Source of the DNA: Carex sylvatica
Lineage: Eukaryota > Streptophyta > Magnoliopsida > Poales > Cyperaceae
Direction of reading: 5' to 3'
Length of the DNA stretch: 64,000 nt
NCBI GenBank assembly: GCA_964058845.1
Contig: CAXKVR010000098.1
Coordinates: forward strand, 17,501 to 81,500
Shown here in pieces: positions 23,178 through 35,041 of the stretch. Numbering within the stretch: the first letter of the stretch is position 1; every line of letters starts with the position of its first letter. The translations under genes were made by a program, and so were the position numbers. The notes beneath the pieces are model-generated. The model was not told the DNA's origin, made no database searches, and was given only the letters and a program-made list of their open reading frames with translations.

Positions 23178-23341
23178 AATAGAAAAAATGTTCAAAATGA
23201 ATTGTATTGATTCCTTTCGTCTTTTGGGCCTATATAGGCATTACATCTTTCATCCGTAACCCTACGGTTCTCTATAATCTCATTCTTACCAATATAACCC
23301 TATAATACTATTAATGCCATAAACATACATATATCTCAACA
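23178..23341 (-). repeat. 5' LTR of outer copia (164 bp)
   Basis: Pairs with 9739-9902. It is followed by AATAT (23342-23346), the second copy of the TSD. Confidence 0.93.
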
Positions 23342-23773
23342 AATATATTTCTATATATAATTAAAATAAATTAGATATATAGAGTTTAAATAAACGAAGA
23401 AACAAGTTCTGGTATATGCAGATCAAACTCCAGCATAGACATAACTATTTCTAGTTTCTTTTTTCTTTTATGTTGCCCAAAATAATTCAAGTGAGGTCAA
23501 TTAGTGAGTAAAGATCAAGACAAGGAAAGATGTTGCATAAAAAAAGGTCAAAATTGTTCCTTCAGAATATACTGTTTTTGCCAGATACCAGAATGTGCTG
23601 GCCAAGTATGCTTGCTGAAACACTAAAGAGAAGAGAACAACTGATAATAAACTTTAAGTACCAACCAGATCAACCAACAGTTAGGTTTTAAGCTGGTATA
23701 GAATATCCAAGGCAGTAATACATTTGAAGATACATTCCAACTTACAAATGAAGAAATAATTTCAGGCTCATAC

Positions 23774-24770
23774 CTGGTAGTTTTTCCAAGGAGGATGCCA
23801 TACAGGCTTAGGCCATTTACTTGGAATTCTCTCTATCAGTGCAGAACTAGATCCAAATCTTAAATTCAAAAGAAGAAAGTGAATTATTTAGGCCCTAAAG
23901 TATGTATTAATCAGTTATGCATTTCGCAATAAATATTCTAAAAGAACTTGGTATTTAGTTTTTCACATTTTACTTACCAGAACTAAACTCTCAACTTAGA
24001 TCAAGTTCTCTATATAAAATAAAATACCAAAAGGCAAGCAAATCAATACCTATCTGAGGAGCCAGGCACAGAAATGACAGCTGAACTTTTGCTTGGCATG
24101 GCCAATTCTCTAAAAAAAAGACATATTTCTAGATTTAACAAACAAAAGGTGAATTTCTCTTTTAAAAATAAGATGGTGACAGCTTGAGTTTTAATATTAC
24201 GGCTCTTTTGGTAGCATTGGCCAGAGCCATTACGAGAGCACCTTGACCCCCTTCTTATTTTTAATAATAAATATGCAGTTAGTCTGAATCAAGACCAGTA
24301 AGAAAAGCAAATCATGCTTTTATAACTAAGCCATGATGAAAAGAATTCATAATCATAGCTGATTCTACAACCATTTGATAGACAAAACACAAGTTACCCT
24401 CCTTTGGTGGTGCTAGTTAACCCTAAAACATTCAATTAGTATTTACAAGTATGCAAGCAAAGAGAAAACAAACAAACAAACATTTTGTATTATCAGGTGA
24501 TCACCATACTGGTAAAAAGATCCTCCGTATGAAAGGAAAATATGAAGTCAACTTTGAAGTAAAGTACCTCATAGCTGACTCGAATCCTTTTGCTGAAACA
24601 GAGCGAAAGAAAGAAAGAAAGAAAAAAAAAAAAAAAACAAGAAGAAACATTAGTAGTACATTAAGTTTAAGAGCGAAGGAAGCTGCCATGAGAAAGAAAT
24701 AAGAGGTACCTTTGTGTGTCGAGAGGGAAGTGCCATGAGAGGGGAAAAGAGGTCGAGGCCTCGCTAATGC
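23774..24770 (-). pseudogene. PRL1-like: PRL1-type WD40 gene, N-terminal exons (copy 1)
   Basis: Minus-strand exon-like blocks with GT-AG borders: a, from 24710 upward (...GTSLSTHK); b, 24568-24592 (AKGFESAM); c, 24050-24109 (ELAMPSKSSAVISVPGSSD); d, 23774-23858 (FGSSSALIERIPSKWPKPVW, then HPPWKNYQ). Blocks c and d join in phase (AG|A, arginine). The order and text match the segment just before the first WD40 repeat of plant PRL1, a WD40 protein of the spliceosome-associated NineTeen complex. Frame is intact in c and d. The first exon with the usual start was not found upstream, and the WD40 exons are not seen downstream: the outer copia is inserted about 430 bp 3' of block d and no exon is visible in 1-9738. 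It may be part of a gene with a giant intron, or a truncated copy. The gene symbol reflects family membership only. Confidence 0.75.
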
Positions 24771-25964
24771 ACATTTAACTCTTCCTCTCTCTATTGTCTA
24801 GCTCTTATTCTGCTCAAAGTCTCAATCCAAATTAACTATTACTCGTACCGCTAATGCACATTTATATATTCTGCTAAATAAACACTTCAAGGAACATGCT
24901 TGCATCTTAGTTTTTATTTTTTTATTATCATAAACTTATTTCAATGCTTAAAGCTGATTTCGGAAGTTCTTCTCATGAAGTTTACTTTTATCACAGTTTG
25001 GGTAGTAGTATACACCTTGTCTCGAGTTGTACATCATCTAGATCAAATACAAGAAAAGAAAACATTACTGAGTTGAAAAAAAAAAAAAAAAAAACCAATA
25101 TCAGATAAAAACATATATAACAGCACATTATCATAATACAAATCTAGTAATGTTGGATATACTTCGACAAAAGCCCAGCACGTCTTAATTCTTAATTTAA
25201 ATAAAAAAAAGTTAAACATGTCTACACTTAAGAAAGCTATTCTGGTGCCGCATTCTTAAATTGACATACGAGATATAAAACACAGAAAATTAGATCAACG
25301 AAAATTGATAACAAGCTCTTCTTGGCCCAGTTTTTTCTGTTAGATATTAGAGATGGCAGTGCTCTGGCCACCCTGGTGGTCGCAACGCAATCACACAAAG
25401 AGGCGCTCGAGACTCAAGAGTGAATCAACTAGGGTCTAGGGTTATGTAACTTCGGTCGGTTCGGTTAACGTCATTTTCATAATTTATAAACCCAACCAAA
25501 TTAAACAAGCATGTATTCATATCGTCTAAGGTAATAGATCCGGACCGTTCGATCAGAATCCACACAAATATGAAAGAATATCCAGACCCTTGGATTATAG
25601 ACGGTATGACATCCCACTGGATTATAGACGGTAGGATTTCCCACCAGACTACGCACTCAATATTAAAAAAGGATATCTGTGATTGATTTTCTTTGGTAAA
25701 AATGAGGGTCAAGAAATAGCACTCAATTTTACAAATCAGAAACAGCACTTAATATCAAACACATGAATCCCCAACATTTTGTTCAACCTCTTGAAACAGA
25801 CATAATTTTTTTGTTACAGCACTGAGAGTTGCAATCATATCAGCACTTAATATCAAACACGATAACACCCGCTGCATGTTGTTCAAACTCCTTTTCAAGC
25901 TGACGTAATATTTTGGTGACAGCATGATTCAGTGACATATCAAGAGTTGAGCTGAAACTTTGCA
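24771..25964. other. Intergenic stretch between PRL1 copy 1 and the DUF629-like gene
   Basis: AT-rich with poly-A runs (25078-25094). A short direct repeat, GGATTATAGACGGTA, occurs at 25592 and 25619 (period 27). Nothing else is supported. 25840-25964 is the probable 3'UTR of the minus-strand gene; another frame of its last exon stays open to 25840, but the phase-consistent stop is at 25965-25967. Confidence 0.5.
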
Positions 25965-26962
25965 TCATAGAAGAGGATAACGCCTGGTCAATAGACACAT
26001 CAATGCACGTACAAAAGTCGTGTCGATCCCAATTTGACAACCCACCAAAATTAAACTTCCCACTGATTGTCTCCGTCCATCGAAGAGGCCACCTGCCTGA
26101 CAAAGCAAAAAATATATAAATTAATACAAAAAGTAAATTACAAGAAAGTTAGGCTCCGTAAGAAATTATTTTACTACTGATAACTGTAAAAGAACAGAAA
26201 GAGAACTCGCACCAGTAAATGTCAAAATTAGTCCTATATAAGCATAACTCCAATTGGACCTGCCCGTCAACCTACCGATAATCACCTGTTCAATTTTTAT
26301 CCATATAGAAACTCGAGTCAATGACATGAAATGAAATTAAGCAAGTCTTTGCATCAGTATTTTTGTTCCGACCAGTTTAATCCATTTCTTGCGCCAGGCC
26401 TGCTAGCAAATTTCAGAATGGAAGGAAATAGATCGCAAAAATACATTAAAAATTTTGTAAAAAAAAAAAAAAAATGTATTAGAGGTTTGCAGAAGCTACT
26501 CACTTTCCCAGGTAATACGTTTTGTATGCTGAAGAATTCCGGTTCATCTAGAAGGTCCTTGCAGCCAAGCAATGAATGCATATTCTGAAATTAATTAATT
26601 TGGAGTCCATTGAGCATTAAATACATCAGTACAGGATAATGTAGTAACTGGAGAAATATGTTCACAAAATTTCAGAATGGAAGAAAGTAGATCACAAAGT
26701 CTAAAAAATGCATAAGAGGTCAGCGGAAGCTACTGACTATCCCAGGTAATACTTTTTCTACACTGGAGCCTGCTTCATCAGTGCAGCCAAGAGATGAAAG
26801 TATATTCTGGAATTAATTAGTTTATAGTCCATTGAACAATAAATACAACAGTACAAGATAATGTAGTAACTGAAGAAATACATAACATGGAGATAGGAAC
26901 TACTACTGAGAAAAATCTATACTTCCTTTGTGCGGGAGGGGGATTTAAAAAGGAAAGAAATT

Positions 26963-26995
<33 letters not shown>

Positions 26996-29900
26996 CTATC
27001 ATAACTTCATGATTTAGGTATTTCCCCATCAAAATTTGAAATTTAGCTATATCCTCATTTAGACTCAATGATTTGAGTAGAACTAGGGTGTTCTTAAGTT
27101 CACCAAGCCACTTGGTGAACTCAACTCTAAAATCTATCGAATTGTCTTTAAACGATTAATCCAAACCGTTGAAATCCTTCTACCATATGAGTGATGCGTT
27201 TACATGTGGAAATTTTTAAGTTTCAAATTAATTTAGTATAAAGTCAAGTGGTCAATATTATAAGGTTTTTAAATTAATTTAAATGCATTCATTTTTTGGA
27301 CGCCTTTTGACCACTTGACGCTATACAAAATTAATTTTAAATTTTAAATTTTTTGCAAATAGATATATCGCTCATAAGGTAGAAGAATTTCAACGGTTTG
27401 GATTCGTTGTTTGAAGCCAATCCGATAGGGTTTTAGAGTTGAGTTCACCAAGTGGTTTGGTGAACTTAAGAACACCCTAGTTCTACTCCAATGATTTTAT
27501 TAATTATCCTCATATAGATATATGCGCCAGGTTTGGCTGCTATTAATAAAGTCTAAAAATATGCCTTTCTCCTCTTTATAATATGAAACTATCAAATTAG
27601 TTTGTCTCAATCTATAAGATAAGGAACAAGGTATTGGAATTATTTTTATTTGAAAAGGAGGCTGAGAAGTGTGATCATGATATTGGAATCGCTATATAAC
27701 TCTGAAAGGTCAATCTCAGAAAAGCAAAAAGTTAATCTTTGTTCTAAATATTAAAGCATGGTAATTATATATATTTTTATATAAATGTAAACTTTGAAAT
27801 TGATCATAACATTATAAATGATGTAAGATAACCTAAGACGAACCATCAGCTTATAAGAACAAAAGTAACTTGCAACCTGCATTGATTCAGTCACCTTAAA
27901 GATTTACCTGATCATACAATGGTATAAGAAGCCAGAGCCAAGAAATCATAAACACAGAAACTTAGAAGAAGAAGAAAAAAAAAAACTGAATGAACTAATG
28001 AAAAAAAACAACCAAGGGAGGATCTGAACTTAAAAAGGTGTACGATCTGGGCAAGCAACCAGGTGACATCATTGTGTACGAGATCTGGGAAAGTAACCAG
28101 GTGACATCGTTGCTTTCATGACAGTTGGATGCACTAGGAATGGTCATAGCGAATAAAACTGAGAAAAAATTGGATATTTCACAGCCCACTATGATGGGGG
28201 GAAAAAAAAATTCAGGTCATCACCTGTGATGATCATAAAATTTGAAAACAGGAGGAAAGAAATCAGAAAAGCAACAAACTGAGGCACAGAACTGCATCTC
28301 AAAGCAGCTCTCTAAAGCGAGACGTAACCCTTTTTTGTAGCTTATTCCTGAATGATTAGTAAAAACTTAGCCAATTTATCAGAAAGAGGAAATCCAATAT
28401 TTTGTCCAAATAGAAAAGGAAATGTCATCCAGAAAAAGGTTTTGTACCAAAACAAAAATTTATGTCAGATAGATTAGTGACACTTCGGTAAAATCTAGTA
28501 TGATTATACTGGTCATTGATCGCGCATTACAAGAAATACCCAAAGAAAAAGCCGAAGGATAAGAGGTTAGGACACAGTATCTAGAATAAAGGGCAAAAAT
28601 GTCTGTTCATCTTTTATTATTATTAAAAAGTATTTTTAAATTATCAATTTAAGAAATGGGGATATTAATAAAATGATTTGAGTAATTTTCAAATATTGAT
28701 GGGGAAATATCTAAATCAAGAAGTTATGATGGGTGTATATATATAAATTTCTCTACAAAAGAGAATGATCAACAGCCGCCATGCATACCTTTATCTTTTC
28801 GAATGTGCTGGACACAAGGCTACTGCACATGCCAACTTTTTCCTGCAGATACAAAACATAATAGTGGGTTCAGGACATGTATATGAAACATATACAGAGG
28901 TAAGGTAGGGTCAACAAAAACTTTAAGATCAAGATTACATACACGGAAGAATGATCCGACATAAGGCATTATTTTTGACCTATAGTCGCAGCAACACAGG
29001 TCGGAAAGACGGCACCTTAAGTTATTTCTTTGAACAAGTAATTCCATAATTTGCCGATCCAGCTCGTGAAGCTGCAAAGAGAATAATGCCAAATCAGTGA
29101 GAAGGAAATGAGAGAAAGATAATGGGTTTGTGGGTGGGGTGCAGGGGTGTTTGTTGTGGGGGGAGAAGGAAGGGGGGAGCGGGGGCTTATGATACTAACA
29201 AACCTTGTCAATGAGATGACGCTGCATCTTTGCAAAAGCATGCTTAACAGTGTCATTGCTTAAAGGAGCATGAGCTTGTTCAAGAACTCCAGAGAGGAAT
29301 AGTAACTGGAACAGCTGGCTGCTGCCAACACCCAACTCGCTGAAAGAGAGCTTGTGAAGCCACGTCACGAGTAGTGTCAGGGAGTGGTTTCCACTGAACA
29401 ACACGTCATGAAGGCAATTCACAACCTCCAAGCTCTTCAAGTGTTTGCTCTTGCTACTTAAAAGACACTTTAACTCACTGAGGTTATCCTGTAGACGCTT
29501 AAAGACATGAATGAATGGTTTGTGGTTTATGGAACCGAGTTCCTCAACTTCATTGAATTTCATTTGGTAGAACTTTGTGGTATTTACCAGAAAATAACTA
29601 CAAGTACGATCAAGAGTGATACAGTCCTCGCCTGGCTCACCCTCTACCCCAACTTGTCTGAACTCAACAAATTCCTTCCCGACAAAGGGTACCAACCAGG
29701 ACTCATCATTAGAAAGGCCAAGCTGATGCTCATACTCCATATGCACCATATGGGACTCCCGATCCACGAATGGCTTTTTGCACAAGTAGCACCACATGTA
29801 TTTCCATGACTTATTAAGCCTAAACCAGGTTCTCCCTTTCCACCCATCTGGGCAAGCCTGTTCAGAATGCCCCAGGATATCAGAGGCTGGGATATAAAAG

Positions 29901-32900
29901 AAGGTACCGGTGTCTTCGTCAACCAACCCCAGGCTCTCTCTAAGGGTTGAATCCAAGTTATGGAGGGTTGGATATTCCATCCAGGGTTCTTCTTCTCCAT
30001 CTGATTCAGATTGGGCTTCGCAATCAGAATACTCTTCAGATGTGGTCCCTTCACTGTCCTCATCACTGTAACCGGCTTCATAATCAAATATGTTATCTTC
30101 GCATCTCATCTTCGTTTTCTGCAGAAACAGGACACGGGATGTAAAGAATCATCCTATAAACTACCTCTAATCCCACAATTGGCCATAATAATAAGGCTTG
30201 CCTGACCTACTAATTTCTGCAAGCATAGCTGTCAGCTTTTAGTTCCTCACACTTAACTCAAAATATCACATGGGATCAAATCCACTTGTGACACATTAGG
30301 CAAGCTCAAGCTTTAGATTTTAGAAGCTCACACCATTTGGTTTGCTTTGCAGGAGCTCAAGTCGAGCATTGCTCAATATGTATATATGTGGTCCATCAAG
30401 CCATTAATCTGCCATAAGATGTTGACCATTTTGGACTGAATGTTTATTCATTCATGATTTTTAATAAGATGGGTGTAATATACTTTGTAGCTCAATAAGA
30501 CCAACAAAAAAGGCAATATATTCTACATTTTATTTGTTGGATTCATGCAAAACAATTAAATGAGACAGTTGATATTTGAGCTGCAATTGAGTAGGCTGAA
30601 AAGTTTTAGTGGCTTCCTGCCCAAAAAATGGGGATTAAAAATTACACACACGCACAAACTGAGCATAGTTATAATTTGCTCACCCGAAAGAAAGATCTCA
30701 ACAGAGGCAAAATATGCATGCGGAGGTCGAGGGCACAGAGATGGCGGACCTGAGGCTCCAAGCACTCTAGCTCGCACCCTAATTCGAGTTGATCCAGCTC
30801 CAATGGCTCCATCTGCAAAACCGGATGACAAACAACCGGATCAACAATACGACAAATAATGAGAAACCAAAAATAAGTTCTGAAATCCCAAACCTTAGAT
30901 TTAAAGCCACTCTCAAGCCAGGGATAGCGGAATGATGCCCATTGGTTTCCACAGATAAGTGCAGCAAAGCGAGATTTGACGGCCAAGACACTGTGCATTA
31001 AGGACACCAGCTTGTTCTCCACTTCAACAAAGACCTTAGAGGCTTCAACAGGGACTTGTGTGACAGAACGATAGCAAGGTGCACTGCACAACCGAGAGGG
31101 AATGCTCCCCTCACCACAGCATGGAGATTCTATACTGGCACGATCCAGAAGAAAACAGTCTTTTTGAAGAGAGAAGGAAACAGCATCCAGAAATTCACTC
31201 TTATTCCAGTCAACATCGCCTCTGCTCGAATCCAACTTCCCATCTCGAGAAGGCGCTGAACCTTGCTTCACGAGCTGGCACATCTTACTCACTAAATGAA
31301 CAAAAAAGGAGAGAGCTTTCTCCTCCAAGAACCGGAAGGAAAGAGGGGAGTGTGCCAAAGTACATCCCAGAAATAGCACCTTGCCACTTGGGGCAACGCT
31401 GGCAAGTATGTTCTCAAAAGCCAGGGCAGTCATTTTCGTGAGAAAGCCTCTAGACAGCAACGAATAAGAAGCCTTCTTTTCTTTGTTTAACAAGGTCCGG
31501 AAACCCCTTCCCAATTTTGCCAGAAGTTTGCTCCTCACAGGATCCTTAGATAGCAGCCATTCCAAAGAGCAAAACTGATCACATCCGGCACAAACATCAG
31601 CTTTATTAGCACATGCATGGTCTAGGTACATTCTGGAGAGCAGACCGAGCGCGCCTCGGAGATGAATAGGCTTCCAGACCATCTTACGAAGGGCATCAAC
31701 ACACCTTTTCCCCTCAGCTGGAATGTGTTGGGAGGGTGGCCATGTGTCAATTCGATGAAACATTGGGAGGTGCTCGTTTTTCAAGTGACTGATGAGTGAT
31801 GCGTCCTCCTGGAACCAACGAAAGCAACCAGGCTTGGGGCAGACATAAATCTCCCATGTACCGTGGAGTTTGTAAAACAGTACCGCATCCAACAGGAAAT
31901 TTCTCACCCGTGAGCTCTCGAAATTTTTCACAAGTTTAAAGGCAGGCACAACCAAGAAACTCTGCTTAACTGTGGGATGGAAACAGACAAAAGGAAAATT
32001 ACAATGATGACACTCATAACACAAACTTTTCTTTTGTCATAATGGTACAAGTAGGCACAGTATTAATAAATGCTTCCAAAGGTACAAACATGAAGTCATT
32101 TATTTATTAAGGTCTCAGCATAAACAGAAAACAAAACAAACAAACAAACAAAAAAGTACTAATCTGGTGTTAAGTACGTTCACAGGACACGTGAATTAGG
32201 ATTAGGTCTATCACTTCGTAATATTACTATGAATTAAACCCATTGAAAAGTTGAAATGAGAAATTAGCCTTTTAGGTAGATCAACATAATTTGTGGTTAT
32301 GGATTTTTGTCTCTTTTCCAATTCAATAGTCATGTCAAGCAATAATGAATATGTCCACACAGCTTCTATTTTTCGTCTCCTATAGTCCGGAAGAATGACG
32401 CGCTAAGTTATGTTCACATATTCACATCTGCAGAGCAAGTATAACTTCAAGTGAAAATGAAATCCATACACTTGTCATCAAGGGAATCCAAGTGCGCAGC
32501 TGACTTATCTGCAGAGCAAATATAACTATAATTGAGGGCATGACGAAAGGGATCAGACCGCCTCTTCATTTTAGGTGTTAAGGATTGTGCACGGACCTCC
32601 ATCCTTTCTTTTTTCTTTGATCCTCCATCTCCTTTTAGATACGCATGACGGCACATCGGACATGTACCCTACTCACATCAGTTTCAGATAATTAAATATA
32701 AAAATATCAGATATGCCAGATTGCATGTCTGATATATATCATTGGCACATCCATATCAGATGCGCATCTAGCAAGGGTTCGATGCTGGTTTGACATTACA
32801 GGGCAGCTTCGGTGAAGCATGCTCACTGCAAGATACAAGCAATGAAATCCCAAAACCAAGCATGAAAAAAAAAAAAAAAAAGAAGATATATTCACCAGGT

Positions 32901-34153
32901 GACAAATGTACTACCTTCTCATCATTAGCGGTGGCTATGTCTACCTTAGTAGAGTCTGACGGTACGGTGCTATCCCCTGACAACGTAATCTTCTTGAGCT
33001 TGTCATTCCATCCAGCAGCATCTGCCAAAAATTAAAAAACTATCATTTCAAGCAGAAAATCTGATGTACTCTATTTTTTTAGGCACAAAACACAGAGAAT
33101 GTACTGCAGTTCTCTGAATGACTGACTTCCTCACCCTAACAATAACATATCATAATTATAAAGGTGCATTATTGGCCAGTTACCAAACTGAATACCAGAC
33201 CGGACAGGAAGCTCCTTACAGGAATTAATAAATTGAACAATGGAACAAAAATGAAAAATGAAGCAAGATTTGTAGGATAGGAGCTTCATTCCTTATAAAT
33301 CCGATCCATCAAGTTTGTACGAACAACATGACCCAAGTTCATTCTGATATCATGTGCTGGCAATGTAATCAGAAGTTAAAGCAATTTTAAAAGTTGAACC
33401 GAATAGCACTAAAGTTACTAAAACTGAAATTTGTATAAGCGACTCACGAGTAGCGGTCGCCTGAAGAGCAGTTTTATGTAAACCGATTTCATAAACAGGT
33501 TGTGAGGACACAAGAGGTTCCAAAAATGAGAGAAAATTTAGATCATTCTCATTCAACAAATGCACCTCCTCATCAGTCATGTAATCAAATATGAAACATC
33601 CCCTCTCATATCTACGCGTCAGCGTCACAACCGGGAACTCACTCTGGGACCTCACAGAAGCCAAATTCACCAAGAACAGCAAATTCTCAATCTGATCATC
33701 AGTGTTAAAAAAATGATGAGACTGGTTAGGCTTTAGGTCACAAATTTGGCACAGCTCCTCTGCTAGGGCTGAGATAAGACGCAATGTAAGCTCACTTAAC
33801 TCCTTTATTAGAGCCGTGACAATTGGCTTGGAACTAAGCACCTCCTCTTGTTCCTTCTTTAGAGTTTCTCCTCTAGCAAGCAATTCCTCCATTTGGATAA
33901 TGTGGTCGTACTTCTCGCGAAATTTTTTAATTCGCCTAAAGAGGGTTCTTAGAACAGTGGTCGCCATTGTCTGGGGAAGTTTCTCCGCTAGGGCTGAGAT
34001 AAGGTTCGATCTGAGTTCACCTAATTCATTCACTAGAGCCGCAACGATGGGCTGAGGTAGGGTTTTTGTTTTAGCGATCTTCACGTGTTTACGAATGCGT
34101 CTCCGGAGAAGTTCCAGAACGGGGCTCTCCGAAGACGAGCCCCCGCTCGCCAT
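25965..34153 (-). CDS. DUF629-like C2H2 zinc-finger protein, 11-exon model
   Basis: Exons, 5' to 3': 34153-33448, 33021-32915, 32668-32470, 31969-30894, 30812-30684, 30118-29204, 29071-28943, 28842-28789, 26806-26738, 26584-26504, 26096-25965. All introns are GT-AG. The lengths sum to 3597 nt (1198 aa plus stop) and every phase joins. Exon 1 is helical, with a repeated ~25-residue block (PIVAALVNELGELRSNLISA and PIVTALIKELSELTLRLISA). Exon 3 has a CPMC pair. Exons 4 and 6 each carry one C2H2 finger with identical C-x12-H-x4-H spacing (...CFRWFQEDASLISHLKNEH; CYLCKKPFVDRESHMVHMEY). Exons 5 and 7 are both 129 nt and end in PLLRSFFR and MPYVGSFFR. The finger followed by DYRS.I.P.V.SF.R resembles plant DUF629 proteins (ubiquitin-hydrolase-related), but no peptidase domain is seen. 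The biochemical role is unknown. ATG 34153 is the first in frame and has a good context (GTCCATGGCG). The least certain joins are the exon 3 donor and the last exon. Confidence 0.72.
26504..26806 (-). repeat. Tandemly duplicated exon pair (exons 9 and 10)
   Basis: Exon 26738-26806 (NILSSLGCTDEAGSSVEKVL) and exon 26504-26584 (NMHSLLGCKDLLDEPEFFSI) are homologous. Their flanks match too: AATAATGTAGTAACTG-type text, AATTTCAGAATGGAAG and AGAAGCTACTCACT recur in the same order at about 26400-26640 and 26660-26880. Both are phase 0-0 and could be used together or as alternatives. The upstream copy has a GTCAGT donor, weaker than the GTGAGT of the other. Confidence 0.75.
26962..26996. repeat. (TA)n(CA)n microsatellite in an intron
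   Basis: A run of about ten TA units followed by about seven CA units, within the intron between exons 8 and 9 of the minus-strand gene. Confidence 0.88.
27075..27488. mobile_element. Mutator-type MITE in intron 8
   Basis: 414 bp. It starts GAGTAGAACTAGGGTGTTC and ends with the complement GAACACCCTAGTTCTACTC. Complementarity continues far inward (TTAAGTTCACCAA..., AACCGTTGAAAT and GACCACTTGACG pairs), giving long inverted arms. It is flanked by a 9-bp direct repeat, CAATGATTT, at 27066-27074 and 27489-27497, the duplication length of Mutator-like elements. There is no coding capacity. It lies in the large intron of the DUF629-like gene. Confidence 0.88.
27500..28788 (-). other. Remainder of intron 8
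   Basis: AT-rich intronic sequence with short purine runs (27967-27985, 28198-28210). No exon or ORF with support is seen. The donor is at 28788 (AAAG|GTATGC on the minus strand). Confidence 0.6.
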
Positions 34154-34511
34154 GGACGGTAGAGTCGGATAAGCTAGGGTTTGGGGAATTGGGGAAAGCT
34201 CGATTCGAGGGGTTACAGGATTAAAAGAACGGAGAAAAGATAATTTATTAACCGGACTAAAACGGGGTGGGGATCCGTATCCTCCCAGGTACCTGATTCA
34301 AGACAATTGAAATGGACGGTCCAGATTTAATTTCATCCGGTGTCTGTTCGGGAGTATTATTTCTGCTTTGAGATACGTGCCAAGTTATAAGTTCCAGTTT
34401 AAAGCCGTCCGATTCAATTGTACTCAGTCAGGTAACAATTCCTAAGGGGGACTGACTGTGATGGAACTGGACCGGACCGAGAAATAAATTTTGGAAAAAG
34501 TTGCTAGTGTG

Positions 34512-35041
34512 TAGGGGTGTTCAAACGGTTCGGTTTAATCGGTTTTAGACCGAACCGAATTAGTTCGGTTTAAACGGTTCGGTTATTTCGGTTTATTGGA
34601 TCGGTTCGGTTGAATTTTCAAAACCGAATTAGAACTTCGGTTCGGTTCGGTTTGAAAAATTTCAAAACCGAAATAACCGAACCGACCGAACTTTCATATA
34701 ATATGAATTTGATCCAAACCACCCCGGTTTATTTCTTAATACTCCAGTTTATTTCTTAATCAATTGCTTTAAATTCTTGATTTATTTCTAAATATCTTAG
34801 TTTATTTCTTAATACTCCGGTTTATTTCTTAATATACTTCGATTTATTATAAATCAATTATTTTAAATAAAAAAATTAATTAATTTCGGTTTGAACCGAA
34901 CAAACCGAAATAAAACTTCGGTTCGGTTCGGTTCGGTTGCAATGCTAATTCGGTTCGGTTCGGTTCTATTTTTAAAACCGAATTATAACTTTGGTTTGCC
35001 AAGTTCGGTTCGGTTTCAACCGAACCGAACCGATGAACATA
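34512..35041. mobile_element. hAT MITE rich in CGGTT/AACCG, inside a MULE terminus
   Basis: 530 bp. It begins TAGGGGTGTTCAAACGG and ends CCGAACCGATGAACATA, with an 8-bp TSD CTAGTGTG at 34504-34511 and 35042-35049. The body is made of repeats of TTCGGTTCGGTT and AACCGAACCG, which form many alternative hairpins. The opposite MULE terminus (about 42950) keeps the uninterrupted CTAGTGTG followed directly by CCCATTTAAA, i.e. the empty site. There is no coding potential. Confidence 0.9.

Larger units (their letters stand above)
9739..23341 (-). mobile_element. Outer Ty1/copia retrotransposon, interrupted
   Basis: LTRs of 164 bp (9739-9902 and 23178-23341) start TGTTGAGAT on the minus strand. The TSD is AATAT (9734-9738 and 23342-23346). 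A primer-binding site complementary to initiator tRNA-Met (TGGTATCAGAGC on the minus strand) directly abuts the 5' LTR at 23166-23177, and a polypurine tract (GAGGGGGAG, minus strand) abuts the 3' LTR at 9903-9913. By eye the LTRs differ at 5 of 164 positions (about 3%). A complete second copia (11954-21367) sits between the integrase and RT parts. With that excised (one CGAGC kept), the two coding parts join in frame. The element also has an internal gag-to-integrase deletion and two stop codons, so it is non-autonomous. Confidence 0.95.

Noticed and set aside
25840..26103. 87-codon minus-strand frame at the end of the DUF629-like gene
   Set aside because: It uses the last exon in a different phase from the one dictated by all upstream exons. 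The phase-consistent reading ends at 25965. It was kept only as an alternative if an extra exon exists.
29507..31441. Plus-strand frames of 65-147 codons opposite exons 4-7
   Set aside because: Antisense shadows of the long minus-strand exons, with no splice structure or similarity.
32768..32840. Possible extra exon of the DUF629-like gene between exons 2 and 3
   Set aside because: It has an acceptor-like TCTTGCAG but starts with TGA in the required phase and lacks a clear donor.
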